A stretch of 64,000 nucleotides of DNA from Comamonas piscis (GTDB lineage Bacteria; Pseudomonadota; Gammaproteobacteria; Burkholderiales; Burkholderiaceae_C): contig NZ_CP058554.1 of assembly GCF_014109725.1 (NCBI RefSeq), positions 1,798,001 through 1,862,000 on the forward strand. Reading direction: 5' to 3'. This document shows positions 17,698-27,400 of the stretch, in pieces. Made by a program: the position numbers and the translations under genes. Numbering within the stretch: the stretch's first letter is position 1; every line of letters starts with the position of its first letter. Below the pieces are notes generated by a model. That model had not been told where the DNA came from, did no database searches, and saw only the letters and a program-made list of their open reading frames with translations.

Positions 17698-18666
17698 ATG
17701 AACCCGTGGAGCATAACGCTCAGCGCAGCGTTGTTGGGGGTGTGGGGCGCTGCAGCGCAGGCGCAGCCCAAGGCTTATCCGCAGCAGCCCATCAAGCTGG
17801 TGGTGGGCTATTCGCCAGGCGGCTCGGTTGATATCGTGGCGCGCCAGTATGGGCAAAAGCTTTCCGAGCTGCTGGGCCAGAGCGTGATCGTCGAGAACAA
17901 GGCCGGCGCCAGCGGCACCCTGGCCGCCAATGCCGTCAAAAACGCGGCGCCTAATGGCTACACCCTGTACTTTGTGGCCAGCCCCACGATCAGCATCACG
18001 CCGGCGGTGACCAGCACCAGCTTTGACCCGGTGGCGGATTTTTCTCCGATTGGATCGGTGGTCAAGTACACCAATGTGCTGCTGGTGGGCGCGCAGTCGC
18101 CGTTCAAATCCTTGCAAGAGCTGCTGGCCTTTGGCAAGGCCCAGCCTGGCCAGCTGACCTATGCCTCGGCCGGCAATGGCTCGTCCAACCACCTCTCGGG
18201 CGTGCTGCTGGGCAAATATGCGGGCATCACGATGACGCATGTGCCCTTCAAAGGGAATGCACCGGCGATGGCCGAACTGATGGCCAACCGCGTCTCGATT
18301 TTGTTTGACCTGAACACCACCGCCGTCACCCAAGTGCAGAGCGGTAGCGTGCGCGCGTTGGCGCTGACATCGCCGGTGCGCAACCCACAGCTGCCCCAGA
18401 CGCCGACGATGGCCGAGTCCGGCTACCCCGACTTCAACTTTGAGGGCTGGATTGGCCTGCTGGCGCCGGCCAAGACGGCGCCCGAGGTGGTCGAGGCGCT
18501 GGCCCAGGCCAACCAGAAAATCCTGGCCGATGCCCGCTTTGTCGCCGACATGGAGCGCTCGGGTTATGCCATCGACCCGGTCAGCACGGCCGATCTGAAA
18601 AAACGCATCGCCAGCGACTACCAATTCTTCAAGCAATTGGCCCCGGACGTTCAGGCCAGCCAATAA
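17698..18666 (+). CDS. Bug/TctC-family periplasmic solute-binding protein
   Basis: This 322-residue protein has a cleavable signal peptide (cut expected after AQA near residue 21) and the Bug fold, a Venus-flytrap receptor for carboxylates and similar small molecules. Family blocks visible are PIKLVVGYSPGGSVDIVARQ, QSVIVENKAGASGTLAANAV (quoted in part: VENKAGASG), GKLTYAS-like QLTYASAGNGSSNH and the FEGWIGLLAPAKT block. AGGAG lies 7 bases before the ATG. There are no TctA/TctB membrane genes nearby, so this is an orphan Bug protein that may deliver ligand to a transporter encoded elsewhere or act as a sensor partner of the upstream kinase. The TPP-enzyme gene follows after 7 bases. Confidence 0.92.
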   Translation: MNPWSITLSAALLGVWGAAAQAQPKAYPQQPIKLVVGYSPGGSVDIVARQYGQKLSELLGQSVIVENKAGASGTLAANAVKNAAPNGYTLYFVASPTISITPAVTSTSFDPVADFSPIGSVVKYTNVLLVGAQSPFKSLQELLAFGKAQPGQLTYASAGNGSSNHLSGVLLGKYAGITMTHVPFKGNAPAMAELMANRVSILFDLNTTAVTQVQSGSVRALALTSPVRNPQLPQTPTMAESGYPDFNFEGWIGLLAPAKTAPEVVEALAQANQKILADARFVADMERSGYAIDPVSTADLKKRIASDYQFFKQLAPDVQASQ

Positions 18667-18673
18667 CACCACC

Positions 18674-20323
18674 ATGCCCCATACCTTCAATATCGGCGAC
18701 CTGGTCGCCCAGTTCCTGCATGCCAGCGGTACCGAGCTGGTCTTCGGCATCATCTCCGTACACAACATCCCCATCATGGACGGCATAGCCCGGCAGGGCG
18801 GTATCCGCGTGGTGATGACGCGGGGCGAAATGGGCGCCGCCCATATGGCCGATGGCTATGCGCGGCGCAGCGGCAAGCTGGGCGTGCTGGTCTCCAGCAC
18901 CGGGCCGGGCGCGGCCAATACGGTGTCGGGGTTGCTGGAGGCGTCGTTCGCTTCCACGCCGCTGCTGCATATCACTGGCCAGGTGCCGCGCAAGTTTTTG
19001 GGGCGGGATACCGGCGCTACACACAATGTGCGTGACCAGCTCGGCATGCTGCAGTCGGTCTGCAAGGCCAGCTACCGCATTGAGCGCGCCGAAGATGCGC
19101 TGCGCATATTGCAGCAGGCGGCCACCGAGGCGCTGACGGCACCGATGGGGCCGGTCAGCATCGAGATTCCGATCGATGTGCAAAAGCAGGCCATCCCGCA
19201 GGCTGATGTGGGCGCTAGCCTGGCGCTGCCGCCCATGCCCGCGCGCCCCCGCGCCAGCGATGCCGACATCGCGCAACTGGCCGAGCGCGTGCGCGCTGCG
19301 CGGCGGCCTATGCTGTGGGTGGGGCGGGGCGCCATCGATTGCGGCGCGCCCTTGCAGCAGCTGCTGGACAAGGGCTTTGGCATGGCATCGAGCTGGGCCG
19401 GGCGCGGCATCGTGCCGGAGGACCATGTCTGCAACCTGGGGGGTCTCAACGGCACCGGCGCGCCCGAGGTCATCGACTTTTACAAGACCGTGGATCTGAT
19501 GATCGTGGTCGGCTCGCGGCTGCGTGGCCAGGAGACCGTGGACCAAAGCCTGGCCTTGCCGGGCCAGCGGGTGCAGATTGACGTGGACACCGCCGCCGAG
19601 GGGCGCAGCTACGACTGCGCGCAGTTTGTCTGCGGCGATGCCTGCGATGTGCTGGAGCGCCTGGTGGCGGTGCTGGGCGACTACCAGGCGGAACCCGGCT
19701 ACCGCGAGCAATTTGCGGGCATGAAGCAGCGCGCCCGCCAGGCCTTTGCCGGCACCTTGGGCCCTTATGCCGACTTTGCCGAGCAGCTGCGAAGCCAGCT
19801 GCCGCGCAATGCGGTCTGGGCGCGCGACATCACGGTGGCGAACTCCACCTGGGGCAACCGCTTGTTCGAGGTCTATGGCCCCCGCGATGCCATGCACCCG
19901 GTAGGAGCTGGCATTGGCCAGGGCCTGCCGCTGGGCATAGGCGCGGCCTTTGCAGCAGGCGGTGCCAAGACGGTGGTGCTGAGCGGCGATGCTGGTTTCA
20001 TGATGAATGTCTGCGAGCTCTGGACCGCCATGCAGGAGCAGCTGGACATGCTGCTCATCGTCATGAACGATGCCGGTTACGGCGTTATCAAGCACATGCA
20101 GGATGCCAATTTTGGCGGCCGGCGCGTCTATGGCGATCTGGCGCCGCCGGACTTTGCGCTGCTCGCTCAATCGGCCGGCATGGCCTACCGCAAGCTGGAC
20201 CGGGCCAATGGCCTGGCAGAGGCGGTGGCGCAGCTGGCGAGCGCGCCGGGGCTGGCGATTTTGGAAGTAGACATGCTGGCCATTGGCGAGGCGCCGCCTT
20301 ATTTTCCGTACCAAAAATCTTAA
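18674..20323 (+). CDS. Thiamine-diphosphate-dependent enzyme, acetolactate-synthase-like
   Basis: This 549-residue protein has the three-domain layout of the POX/ALS/benzoylformate decarboxylase family. The N-terminal Pyr domain carries the catalytic Glu52 in TRGEMGAAHMADGYAR, the middle domain has WVGRGAIDCGAPLQQLLD, and the C-terminal PP domain has the ThDP-Mg2+ motif SGDAGFMMN, ending with a MNDAGYG block. It is not a standard IlvB, which would be paired with ilvN. Its reaction (decarboxylation or carboligation of a 2-oxoacid) is unknown. It is 7 bases downstream of the Bug gene, so the likely substrate is the imported carboxylate or a derivative. Confidence 0.9.
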   Translation: MPHTFNIGDLVAQFLHASGTELVFGIISVHNIPIMDGIARQGGIRVVMTRGEMGAAHMADGYARRSGKLGVLVSSTGPGAANTVSGLLEASFASTPLLHITGQVPRKFLGRDTGATHNVRDQLGMLQSVCKASYRIERAEDALRILQQAATEALTAPMGPVSIEIPIDVQKQAIPQADVGASLALPPMPARPRASDADIAQLAERVRAARRPMLWVGRGAIDCGAPLQQLLDKGFGMASSWAGRGIVPEDHVCNLGGLNGTGAPEVIDFYKTVDLMIVVGSRLRGQETVDQSLALPGQRVQIDVDTAAEGRSYDCAQFVCGDACDVLERLVAVLGDYQAEPGYREQFAGMKQRARQAFAGTLGPYADFAEQLRSQLPRNAVWARDITVANSTWGNRLFEVYGPRDAMHPVGAGIGQGLPLGIGAAFAAGGAKTVVLSGDAGFMMNVCELWTAMQEQLDMLLIVMNDAGYGVIKHMQDANFGGRRVYGDLAPPDFALLAQSAGMAYRKLDRANGLAEAVAQLASAPGLAILEVDMLAIGEAPPYFPYQKS

Positions 20324-20415
20324 GGATGAAAGGAATGCGCGTCTAAGTTTCCGCTAAGTCTGGGCAGGCACATTAGCTCCATCGACGCCATGCATGTGGC
20401 ATTCAGGAGTACAAA

Positions 20416-21963
20416 ATGTCTGTTCCTTCTTTTCAACTCGGTTCGCGCAAACTGGTAGCTGCCTTGCTGACGGCAGGTGTGTTGGGTGGCGTGGGTGCTT
20501 CAGCATTGCAGCATGTGCAGTGGAGCGCCCACGCACAAGGCGCGCCTGCGGTGATGGCGCAATCGGCCCCGGCTGCCGCGCCGATGGTCAGCCTGCCCAA
20601 TTTCACGGCCATCACCCAGCAGGCGGGCCCTGCGGTGGTCAACATCAGTGTGCGTGGCACCCGCAAGGTCTCGGACGATGAGGACGACGGCGATGATGCC
20701 GACGCCGCACCCTCGGCCAACCGGGGCCAGCAGGTGGACCCCAATGATCCGATGCAGCAGTTCTTCCGCCAGTTTGGCTTTGGCGTGCCGCAGCAGGGTA
20801 TGCCTCGCGGCTTTGGCCGCCAGGTGCCGCAAGAGGTGCCCATGGCCGGCGAGGGTTCGGGCTTCATCATCAGCCCCGATGGCACGATCCTGACCAATGC
20901 CCACGTGGTCAAGGGCGCCAAGACGGTGACGGTCAAGCTGACCGACCGGCGCGAGTTCAAGGCCAAGGTGCTGGGCTCGGACCCCAAGACCGATATCGCG
21001 GTGATCAAGATCGATGCCAAGGATTTGCCCGTCGCCAAGATCGGTGACTCCAAGACCATCCAGCAAGGCGAATGGGTGCTGGCGATTGGCTCGCCGTTTG
21101 GCTTTGAGAACTCGGTGACCGCCGGTGTCGTCAGTGCCAAGGGCCGTGCGTTGCCCGATGACAGCTCGGTGCCCTTTATCCAGACCGATGTGGCGATCAA
21201 CCCCGGTAATTCCGGCGGTCCGCTGATCAATGCCCGGGGCGAGGTGGTCGGCATCAACTCGCAGATCTACAGCAAGAGCGGTGGCTACCAGGGCCTGTCC
21301 TTTGCGATCCCGATTGACCTGGCGGTCAACATCAAGGACCAGATCGTCTCGCACGGCAAGGTTGACCATGCCCGCCTCGGTGTGGTGATCCAAGAAGTCA
21401 ACCAGGCTTTTGCGGATTCCTTCAAGCTGCCCAAGCCCGAAGGCGCCTTGGTGGCCAGCGTGGAAAAGGGCGGCCCTGCCGACAAGGCCGGCCTGCAGCC
21501 CGGCGATGTGATCACCGGCTACAACGGCCAGGCGATTGTGTCGTCCAACGACCTGCCTGCGGCCATTGCCACCGCCCGACCCGGCACCAAGGCTGAGCTG
21601 CAAGTCTGGCGCAGTGGCAAGGCCACCAGCGTGCAAGCCACCTTGGGCGGCAACGTCAGCAAGGGCGAGCAGGTCGCCGGCAATGAGAAAGTTGGCAAGG
21701 GCAAGCTGGGCCTGGCGCTGCGCGAGCTGACCCCGCAGGAAAAGCGGGCCAGTGGCAGCCAGCAAGGCTTGATCGTCGAGCAAGCGGCTGGGCCGGCCGC
21801 GCTGGCCGGTGTGCAGCCCGGTGATGTCGTGCTGTCTGTCAACGGTGCGGCAGTGAACGGGATTGAGGATCTGCGCAAGCAAGTCTCCCAGTCCGACAAG
21901 TCGGTGGCGCTGCTGATCGAGCGCAATGGCCAAAAGATTTTTGTACCCGTGCAACTGGGTTAA
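20416..21963 (+). CDS. Do-family periplasmic serine protease (DegP/MucD-like)
   Basis: This 515-residue periplasmic protease/chaperone degrades misfolded envelope proteins. It has an N-terminal signal or anchor segment (about residues 12-30), a trypsin-like domain with the triad His163 (TNAHVVKGA), Asp193 (DPKTDIAVIKI) and Ser266 (NPGNSGGPL), and two PDZ domains (about 365-410 and 460-505, each with an LQPGDVI/VQPGDVV core). An acidic linker with DDEDDGDDAD lies near residue 87. CAGGAGTAC lies just upstream of the ATG. It is monocistronic, ended by a strong terminator. Confidence 0.95.
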   Translation: MSVPSFQLGSRKLVAALLTAGVLGGVGASALQHVQWSAHAQGAPAVMAQSAPAAAPMVSLPNFTAITQQAGPAVVNISVRGTRKVSDDEDDGDDADAAPSANRGQQVDPNDPMQQFFRQFGFGVPQQGMPRGFGRQVPQEVPMAGEGSGFIISPDGTILTNAHVVKGAKTVTVKLTDRREFKAKVLGSDPKTDIAVIKIDAKDLPVAKIGDSKTIQQGEWVLAIGSPFGFENSVTAGVVSAKGRALPDDSSVPFIQTDVAINPGNSGGPLINARGEVVGINSQIYSKSGGYQGLSFAIPIDLAVNIKDQIVSHGKVDHARLGVVIQEVNQAFADSFKLPKPEGALVASVEKGGPADKAGLQPGDVITGYNGQAIVSSNDLPAAIATARPGTKAELQVWRSGKATSVQATLGGNVSKGEQVAGNEKVGKGKLGLALRELTPQEKRASGSQQGLIVEQAAGPAALAGVQPGDVVLSVNGAAVNGIEDLRKQVSQSDKSVALLIERNGQKIFVPVQLG

Positions 21964-22086
21964 GAACGTTGAGAAAGGCTAGACCATGACAAACGTATTC
22001 CCCACCTGGGCAAAGGATGGCTGAGCACTGAGCCCCCTGGCCGCAAGGCCCGTAAACACTCTCCTCGGGGGTTCTGATACCCCTTT

Positions 22087-22117
22087 AGGCCGGATCGCAG
22101 GATTCGGCCTTTTTTTG
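22087..22117 (+). terminator. Intrinsic terminator of the Do-protease gene
   Basis: A 10-bp stem (22087-22096 with 22101-22110, one G-T pair) with a 4-base loop is followed by a run of T. It lies between the convergent protease and hpnC genes and the A-rich/T-rich symmetry may serve both. Confidence 0.85.
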
Positions 22118-22144
22118 TCTGATGGGCAGGGGGCGGATACCGGC

Positions 22145-23014
22145 CTACATGCGCCAAGCGCGCCACAGCATCAGCGGCCCATCGCCCTTGCCAATCGTGC
22201 GGCGCTGCCACAGGCTCTGGCCTTGCAGCGCCTCGACCTTGTCCAGAATGCGCAAGCCCCCTTGCACGACTAGGCGCAGTTCCCAGCCGGCGCGGCCGGG
22301 CACGCGGTGTACCAGCGGGGCGCCCTCCAGCATCAAGCGGCGCGCCCAGGCGGCTTGCTGCATCACCAGCTGGCGCAGCGCCGGGCTGTCCTGGCGCTGC
22401 TGCATGGCGGTGGGGCTGATGTCGGCGGCCTGGCAGTCGGCATCGTTCAGGTAGTAGCGGCCACGCGGAATATCCACGCTCAGGTCCTGCCAGAAGTTGA
22501 TCAGCTGCAACGCGCTGCAGATGGCATCGCTCTGGGCCAGAGATGGGGCATCGTTCACCCCATAGAGATGCAGCAGCAAGCGGCCCACCGGGTTGGCCGA
22601 GCGGCGGCAGTAGTCAAGCAGCTCGTTGCGATCGGCATAGCGCGCAGCTTGGGCGGTCTTGTCGATGTCCTGCATGAAGGCGCTGATCAAATCATCGAGC
22701 AGCACCACCGGCAGCTGCCACTGCTGGATGGCTGCCTGCAGCGGCGCAAACACGGCCTGCCAGCGCGTCAGTGGCGGCTTTCCCTCGGCGATATGGGCCA
22801 GCGCATCGCGGTAAGCCTGCAGCTCGGCCAGGCGGGCGGGGGCATCGGCATCGCCTTCGTCGGCAATGTCGTCGGCCGTGCGGGCAAAGTGGTAGATGGC
22901 GGCAATGGGCGGGCGCAGGGCGGGCGGGCACAGCCAGGAGGCCACCGGAAAATTCTCGTAGTGGGTGACAGGCGTGGCGGCAGTCGCAGAAGAGGAGGGT
23001 GTGGAATCTTTCAC
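22145..23014 (-). CDS. hpnC: Hydroxysqualene synthase
   Basis: This 289-residue head-to-head isoprenyl synthase family member is HpnC, which converts presqualene diphosphate to hydroxysqualene. The two aspartate-rich motifs read ARTADDIADEGD (about residue 46) and LINFWQDLSVDIPRGRYYL (about 175-193), and the N-terminal HYENFPVASWLCPPALR is typical of HpnC. A GTG at 23014 is used as start, giving a short Ser/Thr/Ala-rich leader; no clear ribosome site supports it, so the start is uncertain. It lies alone, convergent with the Do-protease gene and divergent from the efflux operon, about 7.3 kb from hpnDE. Confidence 0.9.
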   Translation of the reverse strand: MKDSTPSSSATAATPVTHYENFPVASWLCPPALRPPIAAIYHFARTADDIADEGDADAPARLAELQAYRDALAHIAEGKPPLTRWQAVFAPLQAAIQQWQLPVVLLDDLISAFMQDIDKTAQAARYADRNELLDYCRRSANPVGRLLLHLYGVNDAPSLAQSDAICSALQLINFWQDLSVDIPRGRYYLNDADCQAADISPTAMQQRQDSPALRQLVMQQAAWARRLMLEGAPLVHRVPGRAGWELRLVVQGGLRILDKVEALQGQSLWQRRTIGKGDGPLMLWRAWRM

Positions 23015-23056
23015 AGCGCCGATGCTAGCGCATACCGCGCTGACCACAGGCAAGCA

Positions 23057-23085
23057 TTGACAGCTGAGAGCGAACTGTCTAAATT
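23057..23085 (+). promoter_or_regulatory. Sigma-70-type promoter of the RND efflux operon
   Basis: TTGACA (23057-23062), a 17-base spacer and TAAATT (23080-23085) form a near-consensus promoter about 130 bases ahead of the membrane-fusion gene. The -35 matches consensus fully and the -10 matches four of six positions. The downstream end overlaps the palindromic operator. Confidence 0.7.
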
Positions 23086-23105
23086 AGTGACCGTTTGGTC
23101 ATTAA
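23084..23105. promoter_or_regulatory. Palindromic operator overlapping the efflux promoter (TetR-type geometry)
   Basis: Arms TTAGTGACC (23084-23092) and GGTCATTAA (23097-23105), eight of nine positions complementary, are separated by GTTT. It overlaps the -10 element and start-site region, the position expected for a repressor that blocks RNA polymerase. The size and GACC/GGTC core resemble operators of TetR-family repressors of efflux pumps. No regulator gene is adjacent. Confidence 0.6.
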
Positions 23106-23152
23106 GGATCTTCTGCACAGCGCTCGTCCGGGGTGTTTTGCAGAGGGTCCTT
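23104..23152. repeat. Short palindromic remnant with IS-arm-like ends
   Basis: The ends AAGGATCTTCTGCACAGC and GTTTTGCAGAGGGTCCTT are imperfect inverted repeats of each other and match the terminal sequences of the repeat arms at 36877-36895, 38014-38030 and 38319-38341. It lies in the leader of the efflux operon, just after the operator. It is read as a deletion remnant of a mobile repeat, or a chance-derived hairpin. Confidence 0.4.
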
Positions 23153-23212
23153 GCTGCGTCTCCCCCTTTTTTATCTGCCGGGCCAGGGTCTTCTTGGCCT
23201 CTCACCGCCCGC

Positions 23213-24442
23213 ATGCACACCATGTTCCTACCTCTCAGAGCGCCCCGCGCACCTGCCGCAGTGCTGTGGCTGTCGATGGCTGCCTTGGCAACGCTAACGG
23301 CCTGTTCACGCCAGGAATCCCCGCCAGAGCCGATCCGTGCCGTCAAGCTGCAAACGGTGGGCGCGGCGCCGCTGCAAGCGCAGACAGCCTTTGCCGGCGA
23401 TATCCGCGCGCGCACCGAGGCGCAGCTGGGCTTTCGCGTGGCGGGCAAGGTGCTGAGCCGCAATGTGGAGCTGGGCCAGGCCATCAAGCCCGGGCAGTTG
23501 CTGGCGCAGTTGGATGGCGCTGATTACGCGCTGGCCGCGCAAGGCGCGCAGGCCCAGGTGCAGGCAGCGACCACGCAGCGTGATCTGGAGGCGGCGAACT
23601 ACCGCCGCTTCAAGGAGCTGCGCGACAAAAACTTTATCAGTGCGGCCGAGATGGAGCGCCATGCAGCGGCGCTGAAATCGGCCCAGGCGCAGCTGGACCA
23701 GGCCAAGGCCAATGCGGCCAGCCAAAGCAACCAGACGGCCTATACCCGCCTGGTGGCCGATGTGGCTGGCGTGGTGACTGCCGTGAATGTGGAGCCCGGC
23801 CAGGTGGTATCTGCCGGCACCCCCGTGCTGCGCGTGGCCAAGGATGGTGCGCGCGATGCCGTGTTTGCGGTGCCCGAGGACCGGATAGCGCAGCTCAAGC
23901 CTGGCCAGCCGGTGCAGGTCAAGGTCTGGCCCGAGGAGCAGGCGCTGGGCGCACACATCCGCGAAGTGGCGGCCAGCGCCGATGCCGCCACCCGCACCTA
24001 CCAGGTCAAGGCATCGCTGGATGCGGCGCCCAATGATGTGTTGCCCAGGCTGGGCGCCACGGTGACGGTGCTGCCCGCAGAGCGCCCCGCCGGCGCCGAT
24101 AAGGCGGCCGAGATGATCAAGCTGCCTTTATCGGCGTTGTGGGACAAGGCGGGCAGCAGCCAGGTATGGGTGTTTGACCCGGCCAGTTCCACCGTCAACC
24201 CCCAGGCGGTGGCGGTGGCGCGCATGGACGGCAATGACGCCGTCATCCAAAGCGGTCTGCAAGCGGGGCAGCAGGTGGTGATTGCCGGCGTGCATGTGCT
24301 CAATGCCGGGCAGAAGGTGACCGTGTTCCAGTCCAAGTACGCGGCCAATGCGCCTGCGCAGACCCAGACGGATGCACCGGTAGTGAATGCGCCTGCCGCT
24401 GCAGATTCCGCTTCTCCTCCACCTGCGTCCAAGCAGCAATAA
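23213..24442 (+). CDS. RND efflux periplasmic adaptor (membrane-fusion) lipoprotein
   Basis: This 409-residue protein is the HlyD/AcrA-type adaptor of an RND pump. It has a lipoprotein signal (LATLTAC, Cys near residue 27), a beta-barrel/lipoyl half (AQLGFRVAGKVLSRNVELGQ, quoted core RVAGKVLSR, then IKPGQLLAQLD), a helical hairpin at about 105-165 with many Ala/Gln, the second lipoyl half VVTAVNVEPGQVVSAGTPVL (quoted core AVNVEPGQVV) and a C-terminal Pro/Ala-rich tail. A second ATG three codons downstream is an alternative. The adaptor gene is followed after 9 bases by the pump gene. No outer-membrane channel gene is present in the window. Confidence 0.93.
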   Translation: MHTMFLPLRAPRAPAAVLWLSMAALATLTACSRQESPPEPIRAVKLQTVGAAPLQAQTAFAGDIRARTEAQLGFRVAGKVLSRNVELGQAIKPGQLLAQLDGADYALAAQGAQAQVQAATTQRDLEAANYRRFKELRDKNFISAAEMERHAAALKSAQAQLDQAKANAASQSNQTAYTRLVADVAGVVTAVNVEPGQVVSAGTPVLRVAKDGARDAVFAVPEDRIAQLKPGQPVQVKVWPEEQALGAHIREVAASADAATRTYQVKASLDAAPNDVLPRLGATVTVLPAERPAGADKAAEMIKLPLSALWDKAGSSQVWVFDPASSTVNPQAVAVARMDGNDAVIQSGLQAGQQVVIAGVHVLNAGQKVTVFQSKYAANAPAQTQTDAPVVNAPAAADSASPPPASKQQ

Positions 24443-24451
24443 GAGGTGGCC

Positions 24452-27400
24452 ATGCAAACACCTCAGAACACGCCGCAAGGCGATGCAACGCCATCCCCGG
24501 CCCCCGGGCCTGATGGCGAGAAGCACAGCAGCAGCCAAGGCTTCAACCTCTCGCGCTGGGCGCTGCAGCATGTACCGCTCACGCGCTACCTGCTGATCAT
24601 GCTGCTGCTGCTGGGCATTGGCGCGTATTTTCAGCTGGGGCAGGACGAAGACCCGCCGTTCACGTTCCGCGCGATGGTGGTCTCGGCCGCATGGCCCGGC
24701 GCCACGGCCCAGCAGATGGCCGAGCAGGTGACCGACAAGGTCGAGCGCACCTTGCAGGATGTGCCCAATGCCGACAAGATCGTCAGCTACTCCAAGCCCG
24801 GCGAGATGCTGGTCATCCTGAACCTGCGCGAAGACACGCGCCCGCAGGATGTGCCGCAGACCTGGCTGGCGGTGCGCAAGAAGGTGGGCGATATGCGCGC
24901 CAGCTTGCCCCAGGGCGTCCTCGGCCCTTTCTACAACGATGACTTTGGCGATGTCTACGGCGTCATCTATGCGCTGCAGGGCGAGGGCTATAGCTATGCC
25001 GAGCTCAAGGAATATGCCGACAGCGTGCGCCAGAGCCTGCTGCGGGTGAAGGATGTCGCCAAGGTCGAACTCTTTGGCGTGCAGGACGAGAAGCTCTATA
25101 TCGAGATCTCGCGCAGCAAACTGGCCCAGCTGGGGCTGGACATGAACCAGGTCATTGCCCAGCTTGGCCAGCAAAACGCGGTGCAAAGCGGGGGCGAAGT
25201 ACAAGCCGGTGCCGACCGGGTGCAGGTCGAGGTGACGGGCGAGTTCCGCCAGTTGGATGATGTAAAAGCCATGCCGATCCGGGGGCCCAATGGCAATCAA
25301 CTGAAGCTGGGCGATATCGCTGATATCTACCGCAGCTACCTGGACCCGGCGAAGACCAAGGTGCATTTTCAGGGCCAGCCCGCGGTGGCCTTGGGTATCT
25401 CCATGCGCAAGGGCGGCGATGTGATTGCGCTGGGCAAGCAGCTGCATGCGGCGGTGGACAAGATTGTGCCGACCTTGCCGGCGGGCCTGCGGCTGGAGAA
25501 TGTGCAGGACCAGCCCAAGGCGGTGGCCACGTCGGTCAATGAATTTGTGCGTGTGCTCATCGAGGCGGTGGTGATTGTGCTGGCCGTGAGCTTTGTGAGC
25601 CTGGGCATGCATATCCGCAAGGGCAAGGACCCACTGTGGCGCCGCATCACCTTGGACCCGCGCCCGGGCTTGGTGGTGGGCATCACCATCCCGCTGGTGC
25701 TCTGCGCCACCTTCCTGGCGATGTGGTACTGGGGCATTGGCCTGCACAAGGTCTCGCTGGGCTCGCTGATCATTGCGTTGGGCCTGCTGGTGGACGATGC
25801 GATCATTGCGGTCGAGATGATGGTGCGCAAGATGGAAGAGGGCTATGACAAGCTGAGTGCGGCCACTGCCGCCTACGACATCACTGCCAAGCCGATGCTG
25901 ACGGGCACCTTGATCACCGCAGCCGGCTTTATGCCGATTGGCATTGCCAAGTCCACCACCGGCGAGTACACGTTTGCGATCTTTGCGGTGACGGTGATTG
26001 CACTGGTCATCAGCTGGGTGGCCTCGGTCTACTTTGTGCCCTATCTGGGCACGGTGTTCCTGAAGAAGCCCAAGCATGCGCCGCAAGAGAGCGATGGTGG
26101 TCAGGGTGGCGAGCATGCGATGTTCGACACCCCTTTCTACAACCGCTTCCGCCGTACCGTCTCCTGGTGCGTGGAGCACCGCTGGCTGACGATTGGCGCC
26201 ACAGTGCTGGTGTTTGCGCTGGGCCTGTTTGGCATGACGCGGGTGCAGCAGCAGTTTTTTCCCGATTCCAACCGCACCGAGATCCTGATGGATGTCTGGC
26301 TGCCCGAGGGATCGAGCATGGCCGCCAACGAGGCGGTGACGCGGCGCATCGAGCAGCGCATGCAGGCGCAAGACGGCATCGAGTCGGTCACCTCCTGGAT
26401 TGGCTCGGGCGTGCCGCGCTTCTACCTGCCGCTGGACCAGATTTTTCCGCAAACCAATGTCTCGCAGCTGATCCTGCTGCCCCACAACCTGGCCGACCGC
26501 GACAGCCTGATGAAGCGGCTGCCGACCTTGTTGGCGCAGGAGTTTCCGGAAGTACGCGCCCGCGTCAAGCTGCTGCCCAGCGGCCCGCCGGTGCCGTATC
26601 CGGTGCAGTTCCGCGTGATGGGGCAAGACCCCAAACTCCTGCGCAGCCTGGCGACCGAGGTCCGCACCCAGCTGGAGGCCTCGTCCGATATGCGCGGTGT
26701 GAATGACAACTGGAACGAGTCCATCAAGGTGCTGCGGCTGGAGGTGGACCAGAGCAAGGCCCGCGCGCTGGGGGTGAGCAACCAGAGCATTGCCCAGGCC
26801 ACGCGCACCCAGTTGTCGGGCAATACCGTGGGCCAGTATCGCGAAGGCGACAAGCTGATCGACATGGTGCTGCGCCAACCGGTGGACGAGCGCCAGGCCG
26901 TTACCGATGTGGGCAATGCCTATGTGGCATCCAGCAGCGGCCAGGCGATCTTGCTGTCGCAGATTGCCAAGCCCAGCTTTGTCTGGGAGCCGGGCATTAT
27001 GTGGCGCCAGGGGCGGGAGTACGCCATCACCGTGCAAGGCGATGTGGCCGCCGGCCTGCAAGGCCCGACGGTGACCCAGAAGCTCTGGCCTGATCTGCAA
27101 AAGCTGCAGCAGGGCTGGGGGGACAAGGGCCTGAACCAGTACCGCATCGAGATTGCTGGTGCGGTGGAAGAAAGCGCCAAGGGCTCGGACTCGATCATGG
27201 CGGGCATGCCCATCATGGTGTTCATCGTCTTTACCTTGCTGATGCTGCAACTGCACAGCTTCAGCCGCTCGCTCTTGGTCTATATCACCGGCTTCCTGGG
27301 CATTGCGGGGGTGACGGCGGCCTTGCTGCTGCTGAACCGGCCTTTTGGCTTTGTGGCCTTGCTGGGCGTTATCGCATTGATGGGCATGATCCAGCGCAAC

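Noticed and set aside
22307..23212. N-terminal extension of the efflux adaptor
   Set aside because: The frame is open upstream but covers hpnC and the promoter; the lipoprotein signal begins at 23213.
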